Virus record (IMG/VR): IMGVR_UViG_3300031999_002005
Coordinates: 1 to 22,274 of that record
Strand: one strand, 5' to 3'
Source: a virus
Length of the DNA stretch: 22,274 nucleotides
A model generated the notes under the pieces. That model was not told the origin of the DNA and made no database searches. It saw only the letters and a list, made by a program, of their open reading frames with translations. Every line of letters starts with the position of its first letter. The first letter of the stretch is position 1. The position numbers and the translations under genes are program-made. Below are positions 5,523 through 14,966 of the stretch, one piece after another.

Positions 5523-7202
5523 ATGGCAAACACCCTTACTGCAAGTAATATAACTAGCCGTGCACTTACTCTCAAGTCTCACTGGCAAAGGAGAAATACA
5601 AAGTTTCTAGACTGGTACAGAACTCTCCAACTGAAGGACGAACTTGAGCAAGAGAATATGGAGAGCTTTGTGAGCTCAGACCCTCGCTCTGCCTACAACC
5701 TGCTTCTCCATATGCTCAACTCCCCTCGTATTCCTCACCGCATACCTCCTGAGCTGGTCACTCCTGAGCTAGTTATTCCAGCAGGCAACCTAAGCAAACT
5801 GCTTGATGTAGCCTGGCAAGATGTGTTCACTAGATACAGACTCTCTGGTAGAGCTAGCTGGATGCGAGACTTAATAGGCTTTATGCTTGCTACAGGCTGG
5901 TACTCAGTCATAGCAATGACTTCTCAGGATGGCACTCACTGTATTGCAGAAGTACTGAATCCAGGCACAGTCTTTCCAGTCTGGGATGATGAGCTGGTGG
6001 AGTGTGCTAGGATAGACTCAATCTCGGCTGGAGCTGCAGCTAGACTCATAGCTCGTAACCAGTGGAAGGTGGCAGTACCTAAAATTTCAGTACTTATCTA
6101 CGACTACTGGTACATAGAGGCTAACCAAGTGATGAACGCAGTAGTATTGGGAGATGCTCTAGCTAAGCCTTCTACTCCTGAGACTCGCTTCTCCCGTATA
6201 CCTATCTTTACTGCCCCTGTTGGAGGCCTGCCTGATACTGGCATCCTATCTCAAGACCCTGAAGCTTGGAAGGAAGACATAGGACAGGCAAGCTTAGCCA
6301 CTGCTGAATCTGTCTATAGGTCAATGAACAAGTGGTGGACTTTCTCCATGCAGCTACTGAGAGACACTGCTCAGTCTCGCTGGTTTGAGCGGTCTGCTGG
6401 TGGCAAACCTATCTTGAAGAAAGAGGACCTATATAAGAGAGGCTTCATAGCCAGACTAGGCCCTAACGATGAGGTTGGCCCTCTTCCTGTTCCTCCCATA
6501 CCAGTGGAGCTCAGAAGTATGCAGCTTGATATGGAAGCTATGCTGCAGAGAGCTGGCCCTCCCTGGTCTATGTTTGGAACTAGCACTCAAGGTATGACTG
6601 CCTATGCTATGGCACAAATAGCTTCTGGTGCTGCTCAGATGGCGCAGCCTTATCATCAAGGAGTAATAGATGTTCTGACTGACATAGATAACTTCTGGCT
6701 GGAGCAAATAAGAGCAAGTGGCTCTAAGCCTTACGGCATGGGTTTTCCTAAGGAGCTGCCTGAAACTACCAGAGTAACTGCATCTTATGACATACGGATA
6801 CCTGGAGACATCATACAGCGAGCAACAGTAGCTCGTATGCTTGACCCAGACTTCCGCCTAAGCTCCACTAGGGTAACTGAAGAACTCTTCCCTGAGGTCA
6901 AGAATCCTATGGAGGAAAAGGCTCAGGTCATGGCTGACAAAGCTGAGACTCATCCTATCCGAGCCTATATATCACTTATACTTTCTCTTAGGCAGGAGGC
7001 AGCTACTATCAGGAAAACTCCAGGTGGCAATACTGAAGCAGCTAGACTGTATGAGCTGGCTGCCAATAATATCGAACAGAGTCTAGGAGTATCTACACAG
7101 GAGCAACCCACTCAGCAGGCATCAGCTAGGCCTGAGGTAGTGCCTAACCGAGAGCAGACTCTTAACAACAGGAATGGTGAGGCCCCTACTCCAGTCTCGT
7201 AA
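5523..7202 (+). CDS. Portal protein (559 aa)
   Basis: The portal is the dodecameric ring at one capsid vertex through which DNA enters and leaves and on which TerL docks. The gene follows TerL by 19 bases and has a GAGGAG ribosome-binding site. The 559-residue length, an N-terminal segment rich in charged helices (SHWQRRNTKFLDWYRTL), a beta-rich middle with IAEVLNPGTVFPVWDD, and a helical region with GTSTQGMTAYAMAQIASGAA (about residues 353-372) fit portal proteins of large phages. The final 50 or so residues are Gln/Pro/Asn-rich and probably flexible. The call is made by position and general pattern. Confidence 0.85.
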   Translation: MANTLTASNITSRALTLKSHWQRRNTKFLDWYRTLQLKDELEQENMESFVSSDPRSAYNLLLHMLNSPRIPHRIPPELVTPELVIPAGNLSKLLDVAWQDVFTRYRLSGRASWMRDLIGFMLATGWYSVIAMTSQDGTHCIAEVLNPGTVFPVWDDELVECARIDSISAGAAARLIARNQWKVAVPKISVLIYDYWYIEANQVMNAVVLGDALAKPSTPETRFSRIPIFTAPVGGLPDTGILSQDPEAWKEDIGQASLATAESVYRSMNKWWTFSMQLLRDTAQSRWFERSAGGKPILKKEDLYKRGFIARLGPNDEVGPLPVPPIPVELRSMQLDMEAMLQRAGPPWSMFGTSTQGMTAYAMAQIASGAAQMAQPYHQGVIDVLTDIDNFWLEQIRASGSKPYGMGFPKELPETTRVTASYDIRIPGDIIQRATVARMLDPDFRLSSTRVTEELFPEVKNPMEEKAQVMADKAETHPIRAYISLILSLRQEAATIRKTPGGNTEAARLYELAANNIEQSLGVSTQEQPTQQASARPEVVPNREQTLNNRNGEAPTPVS

Positions 7203-7213
7203 GGAGAACTAAT

Positions 7214-10200
7214 ATGAGTGATGGTGAACAGTTTCTATCGGACCTTAAGAAGTGGCAAGACCAAGCTAAGCTATTTAGTAAGCAGGTAGATACTGCTGCT
7301 AGTAAATTGGCTAAGGTACAAGCTATTGCTCAGCCAACTCAGCAGCCTCCTCTACTATCCAAGATTATACCTGGCTACAAGACTCCATCATGGATTGCTA
7401 AGCTTAAAGGTATGCCTACTCCTTCAAGTGTAATTGGAAAGCAAGCTGAGCTAGTAGCTGCTGGTCTAGAATTTGGTGATGCTGAGCGCAAGGAGTATGC
7501 GTCAGCAGTACAGAACTATGCTCGTGCTACCTGGTTCTCGAACTTCTATTCAGCTGCTCCTCAACTAGTGAAGTCTGGTAAAGTAAATACTGTAGATGAC
7601 TATCTTACAGCTATGAAGTCCGACCCAGAAGGCATCCTTACACCTGACGATATGGCTGCAGCTACTGAATCTCTAGCTAGAATGAAGGAAACTTACCCTC
7701 TCACTGACACTGGAGCTCCATCCTGGTCTGAAGCTACTGGTGAGGAAGAGGAGCAAGTAAGAGAGTTCCTCAGAGGAATGTCAGAAGCTATCCCTATGCA
7801 GTCAGTAACTACTATGACTACTACTGAGATAGCTAAGGCTCTAAAATTCATCACTCCAGTACCTGAGCTTCCTGAAGGCTGGACTGACGAAGATATACTG
7901 AAGACAGCGGCTCTTATGGGTATACCTGCTGAAGCTCTAGCTGATGCTAGTACAATAGAAGCTGTTGTAGAGGAGTTTAGTAGACAGGCTCAGGAGCAGG
8001 AGCAGAAGATTAAAGATGTACTGGCAGGATTGTCTGAGTGGGAGAAGCCCAAGCTGTCAGTTGGTGAGCGGCTTAAGCTCCTTGCTATATCACCTTTCCA
8101 AGCTGTATCAGAAACTATGCAACCATATATCCAAAATGTAACTTACCCTATCTCTGGGTTCTGGGTATTGACTTGGCAGCGATTCTTGGCTGGTACTCAG
8201 GACTTAGAGCGTAACTTCGACCAGCTCAGAGCTGAGGGAAAGAGTGTCTGGAGTAGCTTAGGAGAATCATACACTAAGGACGACTCTATTCCTTGGTGGG
8301 GAAAGCTTGCTATCGAAATCTTTAGTGACCCAATCACTTATATCCCTGGCTGGGGACTGTCTGCTCCAGCAAAGGCAGCTAAGCTAATCGGACTAGTGAA
8401 GGTCAGCCGAGCCCTAACAACTATAAATAGAGGTATGTACGTTGGCCTTGATGTGCCATTTACTACTCTCAAAGCATACTGGCTTAGACTGCCAAAGTCA
8501 TTTAAGCAGGAAGTTGTCGCAAGTAGTGACCAATTTATCGAGCACCTGGAAGTATCTATGCAGCAGGTCAATCCAGGTAAGACTTACTTCAATGCAGCTG
8601 ACTTTGAGAAAACTATAACTGCAGCTGTAGATTCTTTTAGAGCTAATCCAGCAGCAAATGATACACTTACTACCTTTGGCAGTGAACTGCATAAGTTTAC
8701 TCATATGAATCCTGAACAGATTGAGATGTGGAGCAGGAAGCTTGGCGGCAAACTGACTAAGGAAGCTGCTAATGCTCCATCTATATCTCAGACTGTCAAT
8801 GATGCTATGGCTCAGATGGTAAACAAGACACTACCTGCTGAAGCTGCAGCTAAGGTAATTGCATCTGCTCTTGATGTTGCTGATGAGCCTGTTGTTATCA
8901 AGCAGGTAATCAAAGATGCTAATGTGTGGGTAGGTAAGAGTCTCAAGCGCATCCAAGCGTCTATTGATATAGCCAAGACAACCACTACTACCAATCCCTA
9001 CCATGAAGCTGCAGCTTATCTCAGGAAGACTCAGCAAGCATTACTTGAGGCTGAACTGAAGTCTAAAAAAGCTTCTGGTGACTTCCTCTCTGGTGTTATA
9101 CTTGGTCTCCAGCGATACACTGACAAATTTGAGAACGGCAGATTTCATCTAACTGTTGACCGCTATCTTACTAAGTTCATGGCAGAAGCTTACCTTGGTA
9201 ACGCATCCTATGCTATCTGGAATGCTTTTGAAGGTGTTGCTATCTCCATGTTAGAAGGAGTAGTTCCAGGAGTAACTAAACTTAGTGTAGCTAGGGAAAT
9301 GTTTAGAGGTACGATTGGACTTGATGCATCTATCAGAAGTACTATAGAGCAGCTCGAGAAGGCTGCTAGTGATGTTGCTGGTATGAAGCTTAATAATCCT
9401 AACCGTATTAGTTTGATTAGGATGCCTGAACTATTCAAGATACCTTTTACTGACATTGAACTGAAAACTCCCAGCTGGATGAAGCAACTAGAGTGGGTGC
9501 TTGGTGGTAAGTACATAGATGCCTCTAACACTTTGGGTAACATTATTAGGGTGAACTTCATTACTAAGAAGATGGCACAGCATCTATATAGGCTAGCTGA
9601 GGATAAGTACGGCACTCGGTTTGTTATAGAAAGAATTGCTAAACTAGCTAAGGGAGCTCCTAAGTTATCCTCTAACAGTAGATTAGGCCTGTCAAAGGAA
9701 GTATTAGAGGACGATATGTTCTACAGGATACTGTCAGGTGACATAGAGCAAGTGCTAGCTGCTCACGAAATCTATACTAATGGCTCACTAATGCAGGCTG
9801 AGCAGCTCAAGATTCTTCGTAAGTACACATCAATAACTCCTAGAGCACGAGTACTTGCTGAGGAAGATATCAAAGCTAACCTAGTAATGATTACTGACAT
9901 ACAACCTTACAGTAAGGTGGCTGACAGTCTTGCCTCTGGTATGACTACTGAAGAAGCAGTGGAGGCTGGTGCTACTCAAAGTATGGTAGACTATGTGAGT
10001 AGTGTGTGGAAGAAGATAGATAAGAACCGAACACTGTATGGTGTCACTGACAGCTCCCAGATGAAGGCTGCTGTACTATCTGAAGTAAGAAGAGAAGTGC
10101 CTGACCGTATCACTGACTTTGCCAAAAAGGTAGTGGGTGAGTCTATCAAAGACCTGAAGCTCCGTCCTGGCTCAATGCCTGACACCTTTGAAGCATTTGC

Positions 10201-13018
10201 TAACAAGCTAGACATGATAGAAATTAAGGATGCTGATACTCTCATGAGTGTGTATCAGTCATACAGGGTACTGGCAGCTGATGCTAGTAACCTTCCTTCC
10301 TTTCTAATGACTCAAGCTATGGAAGAAGCAGCACCACTGAGAGGAGTTAGAGGTGGTGAGCGAGCTATAGATAAACTGTTCGTAGCTAAACGTGCTGAAC
10401 TTGAAGCTGCAGTCTCTAAGGCTGACTTTGCACTTGAACGAATTAAGAACAAGATAGTGGCTAACACAAACCTAATCACTACTGACCAGGCAGATGCACT
10501 TATCCGTACACTGGATGGTATGACAGCTCGTAACTCACTAAAGGCTAGCACACTAGCTCTTGACCGTGACTTACTAGATAAGTTCTGGACAACAAAGAGA
10601 GTTGAGCGCGACTACGATAAATTTTGGCATGAGCGGCAAGCAATCTGGGTGGGCCATATGCAAGAGGATGCTGTATTAGCAGGTCAGGAGTTTGTAGCTG
10701 GTGGAGATTATGCTAAACTCTACTCTCGTCTACCTCCTGAGAAGCTCACTCCAGTGGATGCCACTAACAGAGCACTATCCCAGGATGATGTAGCTAAAAT
10801 ACTTGGCACTAACGTAGATGGACTGTCCTCTGGCCTGATGGATAATACTGCTCTCACTCAGTTCAAGGCGCACTTTGTTCAGATGGTGCTACAGCGTGCT
10901 AATGGAAGACCTGACCTATTCAAAGAGATTACTGAGCAGAAGATAGGCACAGTTTATGATGAGATACTCCAAGGTATGAAGATGTCACCTGAGAAAGCTA
11001 TAGCTGAGCAGAAGATTATGCTAGAGGGTGAGAGTATGCGGCAGGAGCTTGTTACTCTCAAGCTGAATGGTGGACTGTCTCCTAGTGATGAGAAGGCTGT
11101 GCATATCTGGATAGATAACGCAGCTAAAGGAATGAAGAGTATCTTCAATGAGAGTACTGGAATAACCAAGGCAGATTGGCTAGCAATTCGTCAAGAAGCT
11201 TCTCACTTGGCTCATCAGGACTACTACAAAGCTTTCGCTGACTATACTAACCAAAATATAATTGACGCCATGATGCGTACTGTCATGCCATTCTGGAACT
11301 ACCATCTGTATCGCTGGTTCTTCCTACCCCGCACCTTTGTCAGGCATCCTGGTGTAGCTCTAGCTTGGGGTAAGTATAACAACTACACTGACAATGGCTA
11401 TGTGCATATACCTAACTCCAACCTAGACATGAATCCATTTGTTAGCAGCGTAATGGGTGCTACCTTTGGTCTAGCTCGGCACGACTTCAAAAGTTACTAC
11501 AATAACCTTGGTCTGCTGGGAGAAGGTCTTGACTTCTGGATGAGGAGAGGATTCTTCCCTGGAGCTCAAATCATGCTACCTGTCACAATAATGAGCTCAG
11601 TGGTATCAGGTAGAACTCCTGAGTTAGGCGAAATGCTACCTCCAGTAGGCAATTTTGGTCTAGGTCTATTTACTGGTAGTAACATACCTGGAGTAAAGGA
11701 TGCTGCTATCTGGCTACAGGATAGAGTCTTCCATAATAACTTCCGAGACTACTACATCTCTACTGAGATAGCAGCAATGCAGGCAGATGCTGGTGGCAAC
11801 CTTATAGGAGGCCAGAGTGGAGTTGACCTATGGTTCAAGATAAAGGATAAAGTCAAGCTGACTGAGGAAGAGCAGAATCTTTGGGATGAAGCTTATAGAC
11901 GCACTGCCTGGTATGGTGTACTCAGGAGCCAGTTCCCACAGTTCAGAGTTCGAGAAGAAGAATATACTGAAGCCTTCCTGCAAGTGACTAAGCTAATAGA
12001 GTCTCAGCTAGGTATGACTGCTGAGTATCAGGAGTACCTGTGGCAGCATAACCTACGTCCTACTGATATAGTAGGTGGTCTTCCTCTCGACCTCAAGAAC
12101 TCTCTAGACCAGATGTGGCAGTGGAAAATCTGGTTTGGTAGAGGACAAATCCTCATGCCTGCTGACCAGAATGACTTGGCTGGCAAGATAAACAGCTACT
12201 GGAACTTAGTTAAGTCCTACCAGACTGATAGGATAACTAGGCAGACTGATACTGATGCTGGCTTCCTGACTCCCACTGACAAACTGCACTTCACTGGCAG
12301 TGAGTGGCGTACTGAGTACGCTGATAATTGGTCACAGTATGCACTGGCAGTGGAAGACCTGGCAAACTATGACACTCATCCTGAATTTGCTGATGCTATA
12401 GATGCTATGACTCCTGAGGGTCAGGTAAGACTGGCTAAGACAATGGGGTATGCTGTACCAGTTAGTGGCCCTCTAGATGAGGCTATCAATCTATACTTCT
12501 CTCTTGAGCTTAAGAAGAAGAAAGACCCTTACACTGGCGAAGAAGATGATGATTACTTAGGCTTCTGGCTGAACCGAGAAGCTGTAAGGCAAGCTCTAAC
12601 AGATGAGCAGAGACAAGACTTTGACGCTTACATCAGGCGCTATGAGACTCCTATGGAGCGGCTGTTCAAAGATGTAACTAACAGGTACTTACGAGGCTAC
12701 CGTGCAACTACTCGTATTATGCTTGAGGATTATACTAATGAACAGCAAGCTCTCATAGCTGAGTTCTATGCTGACAAAACAACTCTCGAGCGGAAGCAGG
12801 AGATACAAGCTATGACTAATCCTAAGTCTGGTAGGCAGCTTATATCCGAGTGGAGCAGTATCTTGTCTGATGCTCGAGCCAGCTTACGTACAGTATCTCC
12901 TAAGCTTGACTTCTGGCTCTATGTGTTTGGCTACACTACTGTTCCAAAGACAGATGCTGCTCAGTCCATGATAAGCAAGTGGGAGCAGGATAAATCAAGT
13001 ATATTGGCAGGATACTAA
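7214..13018 (+). CDS. Giant virion protein (1934 aa), probable internal or ejection protein
   Basis: This single 5.8-kb gene between portal and scaffold takes up a quarter of the window. It is mostly helical, with an acidic Gln/Glu-rich stretch near residues 250-285 and a segment DPITYIPGWGL near residue 372. An amphipathic Gly-rich segment lies near 671-695 (FEGVAISMLEGVVPGV), and an aromatic patch at about 1358-1370 (PFWNYHLYRWFF) is followed by PRTFVRHPG. A hydrophobic stretch with MLPVTIMSSVVSG sits near 1453-1465. The DP-x-YIPG and PFWNY patterns resemble those in very large phage proteins thought to be packaged in the head and injected with DNA. I saw no protease, lysozyme or polymerase signature. 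Start: ATG behind AAGGAG. Confidence 0.8.
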   Translation: MSDGEQFLSDLKKWQDQAKLFSKQVDTAASKLAKVQAIAQPTQQPPLLSKIIPGYKTPSWIAKLKGMPTPSSVIGKQAELVAAGLEFGDAERKEYASAVQNYARATWFSNFYSAAPQLVKSGKVNTVDDYLTAMKSDPEGILTPDDMAAATESLARMKETYPLTDTGAPSWSEATGEEEEQVREFLRGMSEAIPMQSVTTMTTTEIAKALKFITPVPELPEGWTDEDILKTAALMGIPAEALADASTIEAVVEEFSRQAQEQEQKIKDVLAGLSEWEKPKLSVGERLKLLAISPFQAVSETMQPYIQNVTYPISGFWVLTWQRFLAGTQDLERNFDQLRAEGKSVWSSLGESYTKDDSIPWWGKLAIEIFSDPITYIPGWGLSAPAKAAKLIGLVKVSRALTTINRGMYVGLDVPFTTLKAYWLRLPKSFKQEVVASSDQFIEHLEVSMQQVNPGKTYFNAADFEKTITAAVDSFRANPAANDTLTTFGSELHKFTHMNPEQIEMWSRKLGGKLTKEAANAPSISQTVNDAMAQMVNKTLPAEAAAKVIASALDVADEPVVIKQVIKDANVWVGKSLKRIQASIDIAKTTTTTNPYHEAAAYLRKTQQALLEAELKSKKASGDFLSGVILGLQRYTDKFENGRFHLTVDRYLTKFMAEAYLGNASYAIWNAFEGVAISMLEGVVPGVTKLSVAREMFRGTIGLDASIRSTIEQLEKAASDVAGMKLNNPNRISLIRMPELFKIPFTDIELKTPSWMKQLEWVLGGKYIDASNTLGNIIRVNFITKKMAQHLYRLAEDKYGTRFVIERIAKLAKGAPKLSSNSRLGLSKEVLEDDMFYRILSGDIEQVLAAHEIYTNGSLMQAEQLKILRKYTSITPRARVLAEEDIKANLVMITDIQPYSKVADSLASGMTTEEAVEAGATQSMVDYVSSVWKKIDKNRTLYGVTDSSQMKAAVLSEVRREVPDRITDFAKKVVGESIKDLKLRPGSMPDTFEAFANKLDMIEIKDADTLMSVYQSYRVLAADASNLPSFLMTQAMEEAAPLRGVRGGERAIDKLFVAKRAELEAAVSKADFALERIKNKIVANTNLITTDQADALIRTLDGMTARNSLKASTLALDRDLLDKFWTTKRVERDYDKFWHERQAIWVGHMQEDAVLAGQEFVAGGDYAKLYSRLPPEKLTPVDATNRALSQDDVAKILGTNVDGLSSGLMDNTALTQFKAHFVQMVLQRANGRPDLFKEITEQKIGTVYDEILQGMKMSPEKAIAEQKIMLEGESMRQELVTLKLNGGLSPSDEKAVHIWIDNAAKGMKSIFNESTGITKADWLAIRQEASHLAHQDYYKAFADYTNQNIIDAMMRTVMPFWNYHLYRWFFLPRTFVRHPGVALAWGKYNNYTDNGYVHIPNSNLDMNPFVSSVMGATFGLARHDFKSYYNNLGLLGEGLDFWMRRGFFPGAQIMLPVTIMSSVVSGRTPELGEMLPPVGNFGLGLFTGSNIPGVKDAAIWLQDRVFHNNFRDYYISTEIAAMQADAGGNLIGGQSGVDLWFKIKDKVKLTEEEQNLWDEAYRRTAWYGVLRSQFPQFRVREEEYTEAFLQVTKLIESQLGMTAEYQEYLWQHNLRPTDIVGGLPLDLKNSLDQMWQWKIWFGRGQILMPADQNDLAGKINSYWNLVKSYQTDRITRQTDTDAGFLTPTDKLHFTGSEWRTEYADNWSQYALAVEDLANYDTHPEFADAIDAMTPEGQVRLAKTMGYAVPVSGPLDEAINLYFSLELKKKKDPYTGEEDDDYLGFWLNREAVRQALTDEQRQDFDAYIRRYETPMERLFKDVTNRYLRGYRATTRIMLEDYTNEQQALIAEFYADKTTLERKQEIQAMTNPKSGRQLISEWSSILSDARASLRTVSPKLDFWLYVFGYTTVPKTDAAQSMISKWEQDKSSILAGY

Positions 13019-13019
13019 C

Positions 13020-13202
13020 ATGGATACAGTTAAGCTTACTCAGGACTTTGAGGATAACTTTGAGAAGCTCATCTGTGTCAGTCACAACAGTGGCTTGCAC
13101 TTCTGGGATATACTCAGAGTAGTGGTGGTTATGGTACCTAAGCTAGTCATGCTGGCTGATGTGGAGTACTACAAGAACCAGCAGAGAGGTGGTAAGGAAT
13201 AA
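13020..13202 (+). CDS. Small unknown phage protein (60 aa)
   Basis: The ATG lies one base after the stop of the giant gene, with AGGA upstream, so translation is likely coupled. The 60-residue protein has an acidic N-terminal helix, a hydrophobic central helix (FWDILRVVVVMVPKLVMLADV, about residues 28-48) and a basic end. The hydrophobic segment contains Arg, Pro and Lys, so it may be an amphipathic or membrane-associated helix. No family recognised. It is the last gene before the internal promoter. Confidence 0.65.
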   Translation: MDTVKLTQDFEDNFEKLICVSHNSGLHFWDILRVVVVMVPKLVMLADVEYYKNQQRGGKE

Positions 13203-13223
13203 TATATATAATAATATGATATA

Positions 13224-13234
13224 ACAGTAACTGT
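13224..13234. promoter_or_regulatory. ACAGT-A-ACTGT inverted repeat upstream of the capsid promoter
   Basis: A perfect 5+1+5 inverted repeat lies in A/T-only surroundings about 20 bases upstream of the -35 box at 13256. The half-site ACTGT/ACAGT also appears three times in the divergent promoter region near 2724, 2770 and 2816. It is a candidate site for a phage regulator. Confidence 0.35.
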
Positions 13235-13255
13235 ATATATTATTACTTCTATATA

Positions 13256-13284
13256 TTGACAACGGCGCTGGGATATGGTAAACT
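13256..13284 (+). promoter_or_regulatory. Internal sigma-70 promoter for scaffold and capsid genes
   Basis: Exact TTGACA (13256-13261), a 17-base spacer ending TGG (extended -10), then TAAACT (13279-13284, four of six). It lies in a 104-base gap before the scaffold gene and would give extra transcription of scaffold and major capsid protein, which are needed in many copies. The TA-rich sequence upstream may act as an UP element. Confidence 0.7.
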
Positions 13285-13306
13285 GAAGTTAGAATAGGAG
13301 GATACT

Positions 13307-13846
13307 ATGACAGACCAAAATCAGGCTCCTGACCAGCCTAAGCTAGTTCCTGAAAAGGATTTGCTAGCGTTGAAGGCTGCAAAGGAGAGTCTGGAGCAGA
13401 AGCTTAAGGAAACTGAGTCCACCCTCACTTCCACTGTAGAGACTCACAGGAAGAGTCTGGATGAAGTAACCAACAAGCTCTTTGCTGCAGAGGCTTCTGT
13501 AAAGAAGTTTGAGGAACAACTAAGTGAGAGTGCAAAGTCTGGAAAAGACTACGCGGAGGTCAAAGCTAAGCTGGAGGCTGCTGAGAAGAAAGCTGGTGAA
13601 CTAAGCATTAAGACTCTTGAATATCGCAAGAAGCTTATCGCTGACACCTTCAAGATACCAGCCGACTCGCTCAAGGATAAGTCTCTAGAACAGCTAGACC
13701 TATATGAGGAAGCTCTCAAAGCCGTGCAAGCTGCCAGGGGAGCAGGGAATTATGCGCTACCTGGAGCACCTGGGAATGGAGCTGCTCCTATGCCAGCCAG
13801 GGAGAGAATCAGAACTGGCTTCGATGCTTTGCATCCCAGCGGATAA
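13307..13846 (+). CDS. Head scaffolding protein (179 aa)
   Basis: Scaffolding proteins guide capsid subunits into a closed shell and then leave or are degraded. This 179-residue protein sits immediately before the capsid gene and has the expected features. Its N-terminus is acidic and Pro/Gln-rich. A long Lys/Glu/Ala coiled coil follows (about residues 15-105, with repeated LKAAKESLEQKLKE-type heptads), then a short helical segment with KIPADSLKDKSLEQLDLYEEAL and a Gly/Pro/Ala-rich linker before a basic C-terminal tail (ARERIRTGF). The basic end is where scaffolds often bind the capsid protein. AGGAGG precedes the ATG by six bases. Confidence 0.8.
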   Translation: MTDQNQAPDQPKLVPEKDLLALKAAKESLEQKLKETESTLTSTVETHRKSLDEVTNKLFAAEASVKKFEEQLSESAKSGKDYAEVKAKLEAAEKKAGELSIKTLEYRKKLIADTFKIPADSLKDKSLEQLDLYEEALKAVQAARGAGNYALPGAPGNGAAPMPARERIRTGFDALHPSG

Positions 13847-13871
13847 CTAAAAGTAATTAGAGGAGGAACAC

Positions 13872-14900
13872 ATGGCAATAGTCGGTCATTTCGAATCACT
13901 TGCCGAGGCTCAAAAGCTTGTTCGTAGCGAGCTGTTGGCTGGTGTAGTGCAGGAAATCTACGAGGAAGGTCAGCTACTCAAGATGCTTCCTGTAACTACT
14001 ATCAATGCAAAGTCACTGCTGTACAACAGGGAAAAGACTCTTCCATCAGCAGCTTTCTTTGACATACACGAGCAAATTCCCTGGACTGCTGACACTAACT
14101 TCACAGCACAGGTAGAAGTGTCTCTCAAGACAGTGGCAAGACAAGATGTGCTGGATAACTTCATGATGAAGACCTACAAGACTCCTAACGACTACAGGTC
14201 TATCATACTGTCCATGCTGAGGAAAGGCTGCATGAGAACCTTGGAGGACAAGATTGTCTATGGCAATATAGATAATGATGCAGCTGAGTTCGATGGACTT
14301 GGTCACTTGCTCTACGCCGACATCGCTGGTGCCGAAGCCTGGGCAGCTGCCAATCCTCAAGCTTATGACATGGGTGGCGTTGCAGCTCCTGTCACTCTCA
14401 AGGTACTTCGAGAACTTATTGATGCAGTCCGACCTAAACCTACCTGTCTTCTCATGACTCGTACTATGCGCAACACTCTCAGTGCAGTAGCCTTTGAAAA
14501 GGGTATTGTGCTGGCTAGTGCTACAGGCGGCGGCCGCATCACTTACGGGCCTGACGAGTTTGGCAGACGAGTAGACTACTTCGATGGTGTACCTATCCTT
14601 ATCTCTGACTACCTACTGGATGAGACTGATAACACTGTTAACAAGGATGATGGTAATGACTCAGGAATCTCCAGCATCTGGGCAATCCGCTTCGGTCAGA
14701 TTGAGGATGGCGGTCTGTGCATGGTGACAGGCGGAGACACTGGTGGAGTGGACTTCTTCAAGATGGTGGAACTACCAGACCTGGAAGACTACGATGCTGG
14801 TGGTATCCGCTTGGTAGCATACATGGCTCTAGCAAATGGCAGTACCAAGTCACTGGCTGTTATACACAGCATTGATGAGGATGGTGTCATAGTAGGCTAG
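13872..14900 (+). CDS. Major capsid protein (342 aa), HK97-fold type
   Basis: This 342-residue protein forms the icosahedral shell. It follows the scaffold gene by 25 bases with an AGGAGGA ribosome-binding site. Family-like features are an N-terminal helix (LAEAQKLVRSELLAGVVQEI), a region resembling the extended loop (FFDIHEQIPWTADTNFTAQ) and the helix RTLEDKIVYGNIDNDAAEFDG with the G-x-x-x-x-EFDGL pattern seen before the A-domain. A later run is GRRVDYFDGVPILISDYLL, a common strand pattern in HK97-type proteins. No N-terminal delta domain or protease gene is seen, so the separate scaffold probably does that job. Confidence 0.9.
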   Translation: MAIVGHFESLAEAQKLVRSELLAGVVQEIYEEGQLLKMLPVTTINAKSLLYNREKTLPSAAFFDIHEQIPWTADTNFTAQVEVSLKTVARQDVLDNFMMKTYKTPNDYRSIILSMLRKGCMRTLEDKIVYGNIDNDAAEFDGLGHLLYADIAGAEAWAAANPQAYDMGGVAAPVTLKVLRELIDAVRPKPTCLLMTRTMRNTLSAVAFEKGIVLASATGGGRITYGPDEFGRRVDYFDGVPILISDYLLDETDNTVNKDDGNDSGISSIWAIRFGQIEDGGLCMVTGGDTGGVDFFKMVELPDLEDYDAGGIRLVAYMALANGSTKSLAVIHSIDEDGVIVG

Positions 14901-14966
14901 ACCAAAGTATGCAGAGTTTCAATAGGGTTCTCTATAAAAACACCAAAATATGATAGGAGAGTCTAA

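Noticed and set aside
9208-9615. Leftward 135-codon open frame inside the giant gene
   Set aside because: Antisense shadow of a well-supported gene: hydrophobic Ser/Leu-rich composition, no promoter or ribosome-binding site. The same reasoning applies to the 142-codon leftward frame at 20522-20950.
14901-14966. Possible terminator or promoter after the capsid gene (AGAG...CTCT followed by TATAAA)
   Set aside because: The stem is only four pairs with a long loop and no proper -35 box lies 16-18 bases from TATAAA.
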